Below, piece after piece: positions 11,138 through 21,850 of a DNA stretch of 64,000 bases (positions are counted from its first letter, which is position 1; each line of letters starts with the position of its first letter). The stretch comes from Russula earlei. Its lineage: Eukaryota > Basidiomycota > Agaricomycetes > Russulales > Russulaceae. A program made the translations under genes and the position numbers. A model generated the notes under the pieces. The model was not told the origin of the DNA. It did not search any database and was given only the letters and a program-made list of their open reading frames with translations. The stretch lies in NCBI GenBank assembly GCA_025769875.1, contig JAGFNK010000198.1:1-64000 (forward strand), given 5' to 3'.

Positions 11138-11353
11138 ACCAAGGCAAAAAACTGTTCAAATGGATACACTGGAAGAAATACCTTATATATTCTTACATAA
11201 TTATGTTCATAGTATATATAGTATTTTGTTACAAAGCTATGATGTAGAGCTTTAAAACAAGCCCACTAACATGTTATCAGCTGCAGTGGTTCTCTAGATA
11301 TGGTTAATACAATGAAAATGTACAAAACATTTGAATGGTTTTTTGGGTCACTG
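11138..11353 (-). repeat. right TIR of the mariner
   Basis: Inverted partner of 9746-9961, ending at a TA duplication. It includes the inner inverted motif at about 11143-11160 (GGCAAAAAACTGTTCAAAT). Confidence 0.85.
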
Positions 11354-11689
11354 TACAATCACACTGAGGAACTGTCCCCAAACCTGCCTTACCATGCACC
11401 CAAGTATAACTATTGAATCTGCATCTGGAACATGGAATTACCAAATACAAGCGCTTACTTTTCCTGAAGAAGAAGACCCAACTTCACAAATGTTGCTGCA
11501 CTAATCTCCCCAGATACTGAAGGCTTATTGAACCCATGTGTTGATGAACAAATCCACAATGCATTTTTAGACCAATAACAATCAACATAAGGGCCAAGTC
11601 AACCACAGCTACCAAGCTGGCACACTCGGAAACACCCCTGATGACACTAGACAAACTTATCCCTGCCCAATTCTTGAAATGGTGAAAGG

Positions 11690-12418
11690 TTTTTGACGAA
11701 CAAGCGTCCCAATGCCTTCCTGCTCACCAACCATGGGACCATGCAATCAATCTGAAACCAGGGATTGTCCAACGTGATTCTGGCATCTATCAACTTACTC
11801 CCAAAGAATTACAAGCCCTAAAAGAATATCTAGATGAACACTTGAAGAGAGGCACTATCTGACCATCAAAAGCAGCTATTGCCAGTCTGTTCTTCTTTGT
11901 TAAAAAGAAAGGAAGAAATCTATGACCAGTACAAGACTACAGAGCCCTGAATGCAGCAACTATCAAGGATGCATATCCATTACCACTGATTCCTGAATTA
12001 ATCAACAAACTCCAAGGAGCCCAATACTTTACCAAATTCGACATACAATGGGGATACAACAATATCCACCTAAGAGAGGGCGATGAACACCTTGCAGCAT
12101 TCAAGACACCTTTGGGATTTTTTGAACCTCTGATAATGACATTTGGTCTCTGCAATGCCCCAGCCACTTTCCAATGTTTTATGAACACCGTCCTAGCGGA
12201 ATACATTGCCACTGAACAAGTGGTCATTTATCTAGATGATATATTAATCATGGCACAAACCCTAAATGAACTCGATGATTGGACATATAAGGTCTTAAAG
12301 ACACTCCAAGACCACAACTTGTATTTGAAACCAGAGAAGTGTGCTTTTCGACAAACCTCTATTAGTTACCTAGGCATCAATATCTCCCAAGGATGAATTT
12401 CCATGGACTGGGACAAAT
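11690..12418 (+). pseudogene. gypsy I reverse transcriptase, 3'-truncated
   Basis: The typical start of gypsy RT is visible: AINLKPGIVQRDSGIYQLTP, then ALKEYLDEHLKRGTI, VQDYRALNAATIKDAYPLP, YFTKFDIQWGYNNI, FGLCNAPATFQCFMN and the catalytic VIYLDDILI, which is intact. TGA codons at 11860-11862, 11923-11925 and 12394-12396 replace expected arginines (for example before PVQDYR). The frame stops being gypsy-like at 12418, where the IS630-Tc1 element begins, so thumb, RNase H and integrase are absent. Confidence 0.88.
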
Positions 12419-12420
12419 TA

Positions 12421-15209
12421 TTGCCATTTTCAGTGCACTTGGCAGAGCTTGAATTCCACCCAAATCAGCACAGAAAACCCCCTCAAATGTGCATGATGAA
12501 TATCTCCCTCAAAACACCTTCAATTCATATGAAACCTATTGTCCCTGAATCGCCTGAATGAGGGCTAGGCAGCCTCATTATTTTCATGAGATTTGAGTGA
12601 GAATTGGTGGAGCTGGACTCAAGCCACCTCCACATGTGTATTGTCAAGACACATACTGCTGATCACAAAGGACTCAGGAGCAGGTGGGCAAAGGTTGGAG
12701 CAGATGGTACACGGTATAAATGGCATTGAACAAGAGGATGAGCCAAACAACTAGAAGGTACCAGATGGGGACTGGTATGTGTTGCAGGAGGAAGAGGCAA
12801 AGGTTGGAGGCCAGTGCAGTGAAGGGCTTTAGACTTGAAGACAAGGGGAGACTTTAGACTGAGCGGTTGCAGGGGAGTACCCAGGAAGATGAGAGTATCA
12901 CAAATGGACAGTCTGATGACTGCCATGCTACATTGGGGCTTATATACTGTGTACAGGGTCAATTACAAAGAACAGGAACTATTCTAGACCCCTTGGTACC
13001 ATCCAAAAGGACTACAGAGGCATAAACTCACTTGTGTCAGGTTTCAGGCTTACTGAGCATATTACTGATCATTATAGAGTGATGACATCCTTATGATGTC
13101 ACTGTGGAGCACTTTGTGAGCTGGTGAGGTCATTGTGGAGTTGCTCAGTCAGCTATGATGTCATTGGAGCCTAGCTGACATCATATGAGTTATGCAACAG
13201 TTAATAGGAGTTTATGCCGCTGTTTCAGATTCTTGGTGGCTGAGTGGCCATGTCGCTGCCACGCGATGATTACCTGATTAGTGTCAAGACACGTACTGCT
13301 GATCACTAAGGACTCAGGAGCAGGTGGGCAGGGGTCGGAACAGATGGTACGCGGCGTAAACGGCGTTGAACAGGAGGATGAGCCAAACGACTAGAAGATA
13401 CCAGATGGGGACTGGTATGTGTTGCAAGAGGCAGAGGCAAAGAGTAGAGGCCAGTGCAGCAAGGGACTTTAAACAAGGCGGTCGTTGAAGAGTACCTTGA
13501 AGACGAGGGAAGGCTTTAGACTGAGCAGTCGCAGGGGAGTACCCAGGAAGTGGAGAGTATCACAAATGGACAGTCTGACGACTGCCATAATTCATTGGGG
13601 CTTATATACAGTATACAGGGTCGATTACAAAGCACTGGGACTATTCTAGACTCTTTTGGTACCATCCAATAGGACTACAGAGGCATAAACTTGCTTGTGT
13701 CAACTTTCAGGCTTACTGAGCGCATTACTGATCATTGTGGAGCGATGACATCATTATGATGTCACTGTGGAGCGCTTAGTGAGCCTATGAGGTCACTGTG
13801 GAGTCGCTCAGTCAGCCATGATGTCATTGGAGCCTTGATGACGTCAGATGATTTATGCAACAGTTTCTAAGAGTTTGTGCCGCTGTTTCGGGTCCATGGT
13901 GGCTGAGTGGCCATGTGGCTGCCACGCGATGATTACCCGATTAGGAAACTGGTGCCTGGTCGTGTTATAGTGCCTTTGCAAATAGCAATATCTTGTACCG
14001 CAGGGGGAATAGCCCAGAAAATGGAAGGGAGTCGGCAATGCAAAGTGAGAGAGGTTCTTCTTGAGTAAAATAGGACAATCTTCGGCCAGGACTTGGCCTT
14101 GGTTCGTAACAATTAGTAAATGGGTGCCTGGTCATGATGGTATAGTGCCTTTGCAATAGTGATATCTTGCACCACAGGAGGGGTAGCCCAAGAAATAGAA
14201 GTGTGTTGGCAATGCAAAGTGAGAGAGGTCTCTTGAGTGAAATAGGACAATATATGGCCAGGATCTGGCCTTGGTTTGTAACATGTATTAGATGAATTAC
14301 AACTCAAAATCGTGGTCAATATCTATTATTTTGCCCTCATGTTGTACCCATGGGCTGTCATGAGGCAGCCCCATAATGTTTTTGACTGGGAGGAGCACCT
14401 AGTGGGAATGTGAGAATGTTTTTGTTCATTCAACTGCACTCAGGCTCACACAGATGATAAGAGGACAACAGGGCAACTTTATTCAAGATGGTGGCATATA
14501 GAGGTGGGAACTAAGGCTAAGGGACAGGAAAAGCACAAAAGACAGGCATATGAAAGGAAATCCAGATGTAAGAAGGGGACCAAAGCTGGACAACGCGAGG
14601 TATCGAGTCGTGGTCTCTAGTGGCTGTGACAGTGGTGTGTGGTGATTTGTGAAGGATGGCCAAGGCCAGGTGTGGTGACGAGGGGTGTGGTCGAGTCACA
14701 ACATGAGGGGGAGATGATGCAAAGGAGAGGCTGGAGGGGGGATAGGGAGAGTGCTGGTGGGTGGTCACTTGGGCACTGATGGCGCTTCCAAACACAACTG
14801 TGGGTGGGACGATCGGAGAGATTGGATGGCAGATGCAAGGTAGAGGAGCAATGGGGCATGGATGTAGAAAGGGAGAGGGAAGATGGCGGCAGGCTGGGAA
14901 ATGGAGGCATAGGCAGCATGCAGATTTCTGACTAACAAAATGAGAGACTAGTAAAAGGGGAGAAAAGGCATACTGAAACATTCAGTAGCAACACTGTCCA
15001 ATTGCAACGAAGATGGTGGCATGGTACAGGGCTCTTCAGCAGTGTGTTGGGACTCATCAGTGCATGGTGAAGGCAGGGGCATTGAGGGCGAGGGCATGCA
15101 GTGGTTGAGGGGGTGAGGTGGCATGCTGGTGGCAACAATGATGATGCGAGGATGAAGAGGAGATGGCATGAAAGGAATACACACGTATGTACTCTTGTAA
15201 GCGATTCAC
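12421..15209 (+). repeat. left long TIR arm (holds a family B LTR insertion)
   Basis: The arm is complementary to 20408-21537. It is about 1142 bp once 12642-14288 is discounted. Long Pro/His-rich open frames here (for example 14517-14981 minus and their mirror in the right arm) reflect base composition and I do not count them as genes. The inner limit is where the match ends, near GATTCAC at about 15209. Confidence 0.85.
12642..14283 (+). mobile_element. tandem family B LTR insertion
   Basis: One insertion of 1642 bp flanked by TGTAT (12637-12641 and 14284-14288). It consists of a partial LTR (12642-13281, starting TGTCAAGACAC) followed directly by a fuller copy (13282-14283, same start, ending GTTTGTAACA). 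The second copy has its own duplicated tail unit (about 13946-14106 and 14107-14283). A TATA-like CTTATATAC follows a conserved box AAATGGACAGTCTGA in each. No internal coding region is present. Confidence 0.85.
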
Positions 15210-15726
15210 AGCCAGCCATATAGCTGTGTGGGTGAGTTGACATTGAGGCTGTGCTGAGATGCAAGGGAGGTGAAGGCAGAGGCAACAAATTGAGAGACAA
15301 TGGAGGTGGCACAGAGAAGGGAGACTTGTGGTGAGAAGATGCAGAGGGCTTGACTAGGGAATTGGTGGGGTCAGAGATGGTAGGAGAAACAACAGGGCCC
15401 ACACATGAGGCACCCATGCAGGCATCGTAGCAAGTTTGTGGATGTGGGTGAGAACATGGGGAGCAGGTTGTGGGGGGAAAGGCCAGCACAGCTGATTTCA
15501 TGGCCAGCAGCCGTGAGTGGTGGGGGTCTCCTGCTGCTGGGGGAGCAGTTGGCCTGGGGTCCAACAATGTTCAAGGCCAGAATGATAGCTTTACAAGGTA
15601 CAATACAGTACAACAAGGGGACACCACAGTACAGTAACTTGGAAAATGTCAGATATATTGACATTTGTGGAACCAACCTGCTGCATCATCTGACATAACA
15701 GAGAATGCTGCCCTATACAGGAAAAC

Positions 15727-16787
15727 TCACACATCAGTATCATCACCACCCAAGTCAGCACAAGCCACACCCCCATTCCGACAAATGTAGGCCTTGATCT
15801 TTGAAAATGTGAGTTTGATTGGGTTAAAATCAGGAGAGTATGGTGGCAGGTAAAGGAGCCAACATCAACTTCATCAAATGAGCAATATATCAGCATGAGA
15901 AAACTAATATGATACCTTTCTTTGACCATTTGGAGTATTTGTGGATTTCTATGAATGTGTGTGTTGTCCATGATCAATACTGAGTTCTTGCCAGGGAAGG
16001 AGTTCATTTTCGAAAGTAGACCTTGGATGAAGCTGGTAAATAGTTCAGATGTGAAAGAACCCTCAACCAGCTGGCTATAGATGATGCCATTGAGCGAGAG
16101 TGCTGGGAGAAGCAAATAACTGGATACTTTGTATTCTAGTCTGTTGTAGATATAGATAGCAGGACACACCATTTTCATCAAATGAAAAAGCTCTTCCTTA
16201 CCACTGCTTTCCCTGACATCACCCATGCTTGCCCTCAAAGGTCAGTTCAGCGATCAAAGGAGCTTTCATCCACAAAAACCACCTGCTCTGCAGTATAGGT
16301 GATGCCAAAGGTATACCAATAATGAAGGTGCAGGTCCTCATTGTGCTCTAGTGCATTTTTGCTCAGCTGGGCAAGTAAGTGCACTTGAGTTCACACTCAA
16401 GGTGAAATTACTTACCTTCTTCATCGTGAAGCCACTCCTTCTTAGGGTACACCATATAGTTGTCAATGACACCTCAACACCAGTCCTTTCTCTTAAAATA
16501 TCTCTCAGCTCATCAAGATAAGCATCCAGAGTATGGATGATGGTGCCTTAAAGAAACTAGCCAATATGTGCCACAGAAAGAAGTAGAGAATGTGGGGAAC
16601 TCACTTGTATTTCCTGCATTGTAAGGATTCTATTTGCTGGTTGGAGTAGACGGTTTGGGCAATTGGCTGTTCCACAAGATCTGAAATTGGCCACAATGCA
16701 CTCTATAGTACGACGAGAAACTCCAGTGTGATGGGTGATATTGTCAAGGGTCAATCTTGAAGACATGTGTAAGATGATCCAGCACAT
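15727..16787 (-). pseudogene. IS630-Tc1-type DDE_3 transposase with two introns, inactivated
   Basis: From 16787 downwards: an HTH domain (RLTLDNITHHTGVSRRTIE, then NRLLQPANRILTMQEIQ), a 48-bp GT-AG intron (16557-16604), TIIHTLDAYLDELREILRE and VSLTTIWCTLRRSGFTMKK, a 49-bp GTAAGT...CAG intron (16367-16415), then the nuclease core VVFVDESSFDR, LPALSLNGIIYSQLVEGSF, NSVLIMDNTHIH and [21 protein letters not shown]. The core is spread over more than one frame, with stops. The third catalytic residue, Glu in the family's NPIE motif, is Lys here. This gene is the probable mover of the surrounding large element. Confidence 0.85.
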
Positions 16788-16814
16788 CAGTAAAGATGGA
16801 TTTTAGTTTCTGTT

Positions 16815-17350
16815 GGTTTCTCACCTCAGGAAACCAAAAAAAACCAGCGGAAACCAGGAAACCAGGAGACTGGGAAACCCATGTCTGGTTTCCCAGAAAC
16901 AACCTGAGAGTATCTTTCATGGAAACCTAAGAAACTAACAGAAACCTGTCGAAAGTATGGAAACTGGTAGAACTATAGTATAGTAGGAAAAAAATCACTG
17001 AAAATGGTCAGAAATAGGGTATACATTGTTTCTACCTGTAATTGGAAGTTGATTCGAGCTGGTACGGATCTAAGCCTTGAGGGGACTCTCAGGTATATAC
17101 AGATCAGCATGGAATGCAGATATCATTGAAGCATCAGCACAATGAAGGGATTCATTGTCACCATTGTTGTCTGCACATTCCAGTGCAAGGTGCCAGCATT
17201 GCTCACTCAGATGGTCGATGTGACCATAGAAAACTTGAATTGTTTTCCAGTGTGCTTCATGATGTCTACCAGGTTTCCCAGTTTCTGGGTTTTTGGTTTC
17301 CGGAAACTGGGAAACCAGTGGAAACCAACGAAAACCCGGGAATTTTTTTT
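16815..17350. promoter_or_regulatory. cluster of GGAAACC/GGTTTCC motifs between divergent genes
   Basis: The gap between the transposase (starting at 16787) and the divergent gene at 17472 contains many copies of a heptamer, about eight of GGAAACC or near variants at 16825-16975 and five or so at 17272-17335, in both orientations. Some pair as palindromes (GGTTTCCGGAAACTGGGAAACC). This would suit a shared promoter or transposase-binding array, but that is inference. Confidence 0.4.
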
Positions 17351-17471
17351 GTGGTTTGCTGATGCATGCATCATCGGACAATGCCTGGCCCCATGGCATA
17401 TGTTTAGTTGAGTATGTGATGAAAAGTGTGATGTAATAAAGAAAGTGTAAAGCGAGTGCATAAAGAGTCAT

Positions 17472-19206
17472 GTGGCTTATTCATCAACTGTCTGTCCACC
17501 TGTCCCCCAGGACGACGACTGGGTGTTCTTCCCTTCCCAGAGCTGCTCACCATACCTTACTCTACCCCTCCATTTCAACCCCCTGGACCCTCATGGGCTT
17601 GAAGCAACATGCTTCAAAATGCCAGCCTGCACCAACATGTACTACTGGCCAAAGGAAGGCTACCTGAAAAAAAAACTGGTGGAAATGAAAGTGACAGCTC
17701 AGGCACTCCCACTCAACCAAAGCAATGACAACCATGAGCTCAGGCTTCCAAGACATCCCTACCTGCTATTGATGAGTATGAGGAGGAAGAGTCCTATGCA
17801 TGTAAATGCAGAAGCCAGGGAGCTCAGTCCAGTGGACCTATATACTCTTGCAGATGATGGTAAACATGCCTCACCTTTTGGCCCCAACCCATAGAAGGGA
17901 GTGATGCTTCAATTGAAGAGGAAGGTGACCCCTTTCGCCGGTGACTAGTGACCCCAGGCCATCCAGTAATTGATCTCACATTTAATGTCCCATACAAAAA
18001 TGCATCTCGGGAACTTGCTGTCAAATCTGACATCTCATTTTCAGATCTTCTTGTCCAAATTGTGGCCAAAATGGAAACAAGCATCATCTGTCTATCGCAC
18101 ATCAGATACATCCTTCCCTGGATGGTGCCCAAGATGGGCAAGCCTGTTGCAAAGTTGCTTGAAGATGGAGCTTCCTTTCAAAAGCTAATTGAGCATGTGT
18201 GGAACCATATTGATGAACAGAAGGTGAAAAATCATGGAAAGGGCAAAGTCAAGCCTTTCAGCATCCAGATTGTCGATACCTCTGAACCAGGCACAGAAAA
18301 GGTGTGCCTAAATGCTACTCCTCATAATTGCATCTGATGATTTCTCAACCAAAGGGTCCAGGGAAAAAAAGACCCAAGTACAGTCAGCACCCTCAAATGC
18401 ACTTCCAGATCTCCCTGGCCAAGAATAACATGAACTTTTAAAGCTCTTGACTGATAAACACCAGTGCAAAAAGCACAATATGCCATGCTATGTGCAAATG
18501 AATGGCATACACTACCAGTACACAATGGAGGATGGGAGCATTTGGGCCTCCTTGTTGGTATGCACCATTGTTTTCTTTTGGATCTTCAAGCTTAAAACCA
18601 CCTTTGCAGGCACATTACCTCGCAACAGTTGATGCTCCCCCAGACAAACTGAATCTCATGGACAAATGCTTTCGACAGGTGAAAGTCAGGAACCAGGAAA
18701 CATCACAACCACCCCCTTCTGATACATTGGGCTTCATGCCAAACCCTAGCCACATGGTGGCTGGATCATCCTCTGATCCACCCCAATGGGCACAAATGAT
18801 GATGATGATGCTGGGGGGTGCCTTTGCCAACAATGTTAATGGTTTGAACTCCCATCACTTACCTCACTCTGAAAACATCACTCCCTCTACTCCTTACCCT
18901 GGGTCTTTGCTGCCCCAGTCAAAGCACACTGCATCCAATAGGACCATTGCCTACCCTGACCTGAGGGAGTGGCTCTGTTCTATTGAGGAGCACCCTTTCC
19001 GAAATAAATATGGTGAAGATATCTCACAGTATGCTGACATCCTTGTAGAAACCCACAAACTTTATATGATTGAAGACATTGTACTACTCACTTGCAGTGA
19101 GCTGGCAGATGTTAGTAGCATGGAATTTGGGACAGCCTCACAGATTTTGTGCTTTGCAGTGGAGGATGCATCAGCTCTGGAGAAAAATAAGAAGGCTCAA
19201 TTTTAA
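17472..19206 (+). pseudogene. accessory gene of the large IS630-Tc1 element; PB1-like and SAM-like parts
   Basis: Three open stretches follow one another: 17472-17894 (a short-residue N-terminus, FKMPACTNMYYWPKEGYLKK), 17948-18337 (PVIDLTFNVPYKNASREL ... FSDLLVQIVAKME ... KPFSIQIVDTSE, which resembles a ubiquitin/PB1-like fold) and 18502-19206 (Pro/Gln/Met-rich linker, then YPDLREWLCSIEEHPFRNKY ... IEDIVLLTCSELADVSSMEF, resembling a SAM domain). They are separated by single stops, frame changes or unannotated introns. It is transcribed away from the transposase. Domain assignments come from pattern resemblance only. I do not know its function; the protein-interaction style suggests a scaffold rather than an enzyme. 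Confidence 0.55.
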
Positions 19207-20407
19207 GAATATACTCACTCTTTTCTATACTAGACTTGGATATATATATATGGACACTATTGTCAAGGCAGTCAACTCTTTCGCCATCTCCCCTTTCAAG
19301 AGCAGGCGGATCCCTAGTGAATACCTCTGTGAGCAGTTGTGATTATGAAGGTACCAGGTCCTATCTGGAAGCCTCGCCATGCTGAAAGCAAGGCCATTCT
19401 TTTGCCATCCTCCCCTTTAAGAGTAAGCAGATCTCTACTTTTCCTCCCACTCCTCGTTGTCAGCTATCCCTGTTGTACGTGTACCTGGGATGTAGCTGAT
19501 GTATCGCCCTCAACATCCCTATAGCCTGCAACAGAAGTCTTTAGCATGTCACAGGGTAGCTGGTACCATCAGTTCGTGCCCTGTGCATCTCGCTCTTTTC
19601 TTTTTTTCTGCATCTTTGCCCCATGCTGAGTCAATTGCATAAGGCTGTCGGGGCGGCCCTAGGTCCTGTGGCCTCAGTGCACCTGCGCGCACAGACACCT
19701 GAGCATGCCCCTTTGCTGTCTAATGCCCTTTTTTGTTGTCAGATGGGACATTCCCCTCATTCATGTGCTGACAGGAATAAGCCAGCTGAACTGTGAACTC
19801 CATTGTTCAGTCATTGTGTGCCCTCTGACAGACCAACAGAGAGCCTGAGGCACAGTATTTTGATGGGGTAATATATCACATAAGGGAAGCATTTTTCTAG
19901 CAATTACCTAACTCTTTTTTATTTGACTGGTTATATTATATGCATTGTGTCAGTTCACATTCTCCCCAGGTTGCTCAGAAAGACTGCCTTGCAGTCAACA
20001 ACCTCATCCACCTTCCAACCCAAATGGTCAGCATGCTGCCCAAATGAAAGCTCAAACTTGAGGTATTGAGCTTGCCCAGTTGTGGCATCATGGTGCTCAT
20101 CCTGCACCAAGATTGTGCCATGGACCCACTGGTAAGTGAATCAGTCTTGAATTGCGACTGAAAGACAGAAAACTCACCCATAAAGTGACCCTGAGCAGAA
20201 TGCACCAAACGACAGACTTGACAATGCTCTGATATGGCATGTTCAACCTCAAGAGCAAGAGAATGGGCTAGGTGAATGTGAGGTGGGTGTGAGAAGCAAC
20301 GTACAGTGTACAAGTGATGTGTGGCAGCAAGGAAGCAACTCAAAAAAAACAAGCATATGCATATGTGCCACTGACTCGCTCAGCATTTGCATTCACATTT
20401 GTTTGCC
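19207..20407. other. non-coding interior of the large element
   Basis: I see no convincing gene here. It includes a short (TA)n run near 19239 and a minus-strand open stretch (19975-20352) with no recognised motif, which I leave unassigned. The right TIR begins at about 20408. Confidence 0.5.
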
Positions 20408-21537
20408 ATGAATCACTTACAAGAGCACATATGTGTGTATTCCTTTTGTGCCATCTCTTCATCCTTGCATCATCATCGTTGCTGCCAGCATGCCACCTCG
20501 CCCCCATCAACCGCTGCACACCCTTGCCCTCAATGCCCCTGCCTTCACCATGCACCAACGAGTCCTGACGCACTGCCAAAGAACCCCATACCACACCACC
20601 ATCTTCATTGCCATCAGACAGTGTTGCTACTGTATGTTTCAGTATGCTTTTTCTCCCCTTTTACTAGTCTCTCATTTTGTTAGTCAGAGATCTGCATGCC
20701 GCCTATGCGTCCATTTCCCAGCCTGCTGCCATCTTCCCTCTCCCTTTCTACATCCATGCCCCCTCACTCCTCTACCTCACATCTGCCATCCAATCTCTCC
20801 AATTGTCCCACCCGCAATCGCATTCGGCAGCACCATCAGCGCCCAAGCAACCACCCACCAGCACTCTCCCTATCCCCCCTCCAGCCTCTCCTTTGCATCA
20901 TCTCCCCCTTGCATTGCGATTTGACCACACCCCTCATCACCACACCTGGCCTTGTCCATCCTTCACAAATTGCCACATGCCACTACCACAGCTGCTGGAG
21001 ACCACAACTCAATACCTCATGTTGTCCAGCTTTGGTCCCCTTCTTACATCTAAATTTCCTTTCATATGCCTGTCTTTTGTGCTTTTCCTGTCCCTAAGCC
21101 TTAGTTCCCACCTGTATATGCTACCATCTTGAATAAAGTTGCCCTGTTGTCCTCTTATCATCTGTGTGAACCTGAGTGCAGTTGAATGAACAAACACATT
21201 CTCGCTTTCCCACTAGGTGCTCCTCCCAGTCAAAAACACTATGGGGCTGCCTCAAGACAGCCCATGGGTACAACATGAGGGCAAAATAACCATGATTTTG
21301 AGTTGTAATTCATCTAATACACATGTGAAGGTGGCTTGAGTCCAGCTCCACCAATTCTCACTCAAATCTCATGAAAACAATGGGGCTGCCTAGCCCTCAT
21401 TCAGGCGATTCAGGGACAATAGGTTTTATATAAATTGAAGGTGTTTTGAGGGAGATATTCATCCCACACATTTGAAGGGGTTTTCTGTGTTGATTTGGGT
21501 GGAATTCAAGCTCTGCCAAGTGTGCTGAAAAAAGCAA
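20408..21537 (-). repeat. right long TIR arm
   Basis: Inverted partner (about 1130 bp) of the left arm 12421-15209. It is uninterrupted, and gives the empty-site sequence for the LTR in the left arm (the region around 21320 reads through where TGTAT is duplicated on the left). Confidence 0.88.
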
Positions 21538-21539
21538 TA

Positions 21540-21850
21540 ATGACTACTGATTAGAATTGAGATTTGGAACTGGCCTGGGAAGATGCAGCCCAGGATTATA
21601 AGACACATATGTGGGTACTGATGGGGATAATTGAGCTGAATGCCATATGAAATTGAGGCCATATGTGCATCAGGAGGCTGTAAATGAGTTGAGGAGGGTG
21701 TTGTGAATCAAGGCCAAGAGTAGACTATGCATCTGTCTACTGCACCCAAACCACCACTTCTACTTCCTTAACATCTACTGTATGAGGTCAGGTAGTTGGC
21801 CACCCTGACAGGTTGGCCACAGGGGAATTTCTGTACTTTCTAGAATATTA
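21540..21850. other. unassigned sequence between transposons
   Basis: About 310 bp of old background with no recognised gene. It ends in TTA, the target duplicated by the following MITE. Confidence 0.5.

Larger units (their letters stand above)
9746..11353 (+). mobile_element. Tc1/mariner transposon, 1608 bp with 216-bp TIRs
   Basis: The ends CAGTGACCCAAAAAAC are inverted, and similarity continues inwards for about 216 bp on each side (9746-9961 and 11138-11353). The element is flanked by TA (9744-9745 and 11354-11355). It encodes one DD34E transposase. It sits in the gypsy I protease/RT region, and gypsy sequence resumes at 11356. Confidence 0.95.
1..12418 (+). mobile_element. Ty3/gypsy retrotransposon 'gypsy I', shattered by nested insertions
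   Basis: A decayed LTR retrotransposon with an N-terminal Pro-rich region, gag, zinc knuckle, retropepsin and reverse transcriptase in that order. It has been interrupted by a family A solo LTR (1355-1976), a Harbinger element (2049-5686), a reversed family E solo LTR (5831-6350) and a mariner (9746-11353). Each interruption has its own target duplication (CCAAC, TAA, TGAAC, TA). One + frame reads across the first three junctions once insertions are ignored. The 3' part (RNase H, integrase, 3' LTR) is missing: at 12419 the sequence passes into a large IS630-Tc1 element, and gypsy sequence does not resume at 21540. Stops are mostly TGA at expected arginines. Confidence 0.8.
12421..21537 (-). 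mobile_element. large IS630-Tc1-type transposon with ~1.13 kb TIRs and a second gene
   Basis: The left end (12421) TTGCCATTTTCAGTGC and right end GCACACTTGGCAGAG... are inverted partners, and similarity extends over about 1.13 kb per arm (12421-15209, excluding a LTR insertion, and 20408-21537). TA flanks both ends (12419-12420, 21538-21539). Between the arms lie a minus-strand DDE transposase (15727-16787) and a plus-strand gene (17472-19206), divergently arranged. Without the LTR the element is about 7.5 kb, far larger than a usual Tc1-type element. The left flank is gypsy I and the right flank is not, so some rearrangement or deletion occurred too. Confidence 0.75.

Noticed and set aside
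14517..15567. Long minus-strand open frames in the left TIR arm (and their mirror at 20387-21132)
   Set aside because: They are Pro/His/Ser-rich in several frames at once and are present in both arms; base composition explains them better than genes.
19975..20352. 125-codon minus ORF as a gene
   Set aside because: No motif, no good start context, and it is not mirrored elsewhere; left unassigned.
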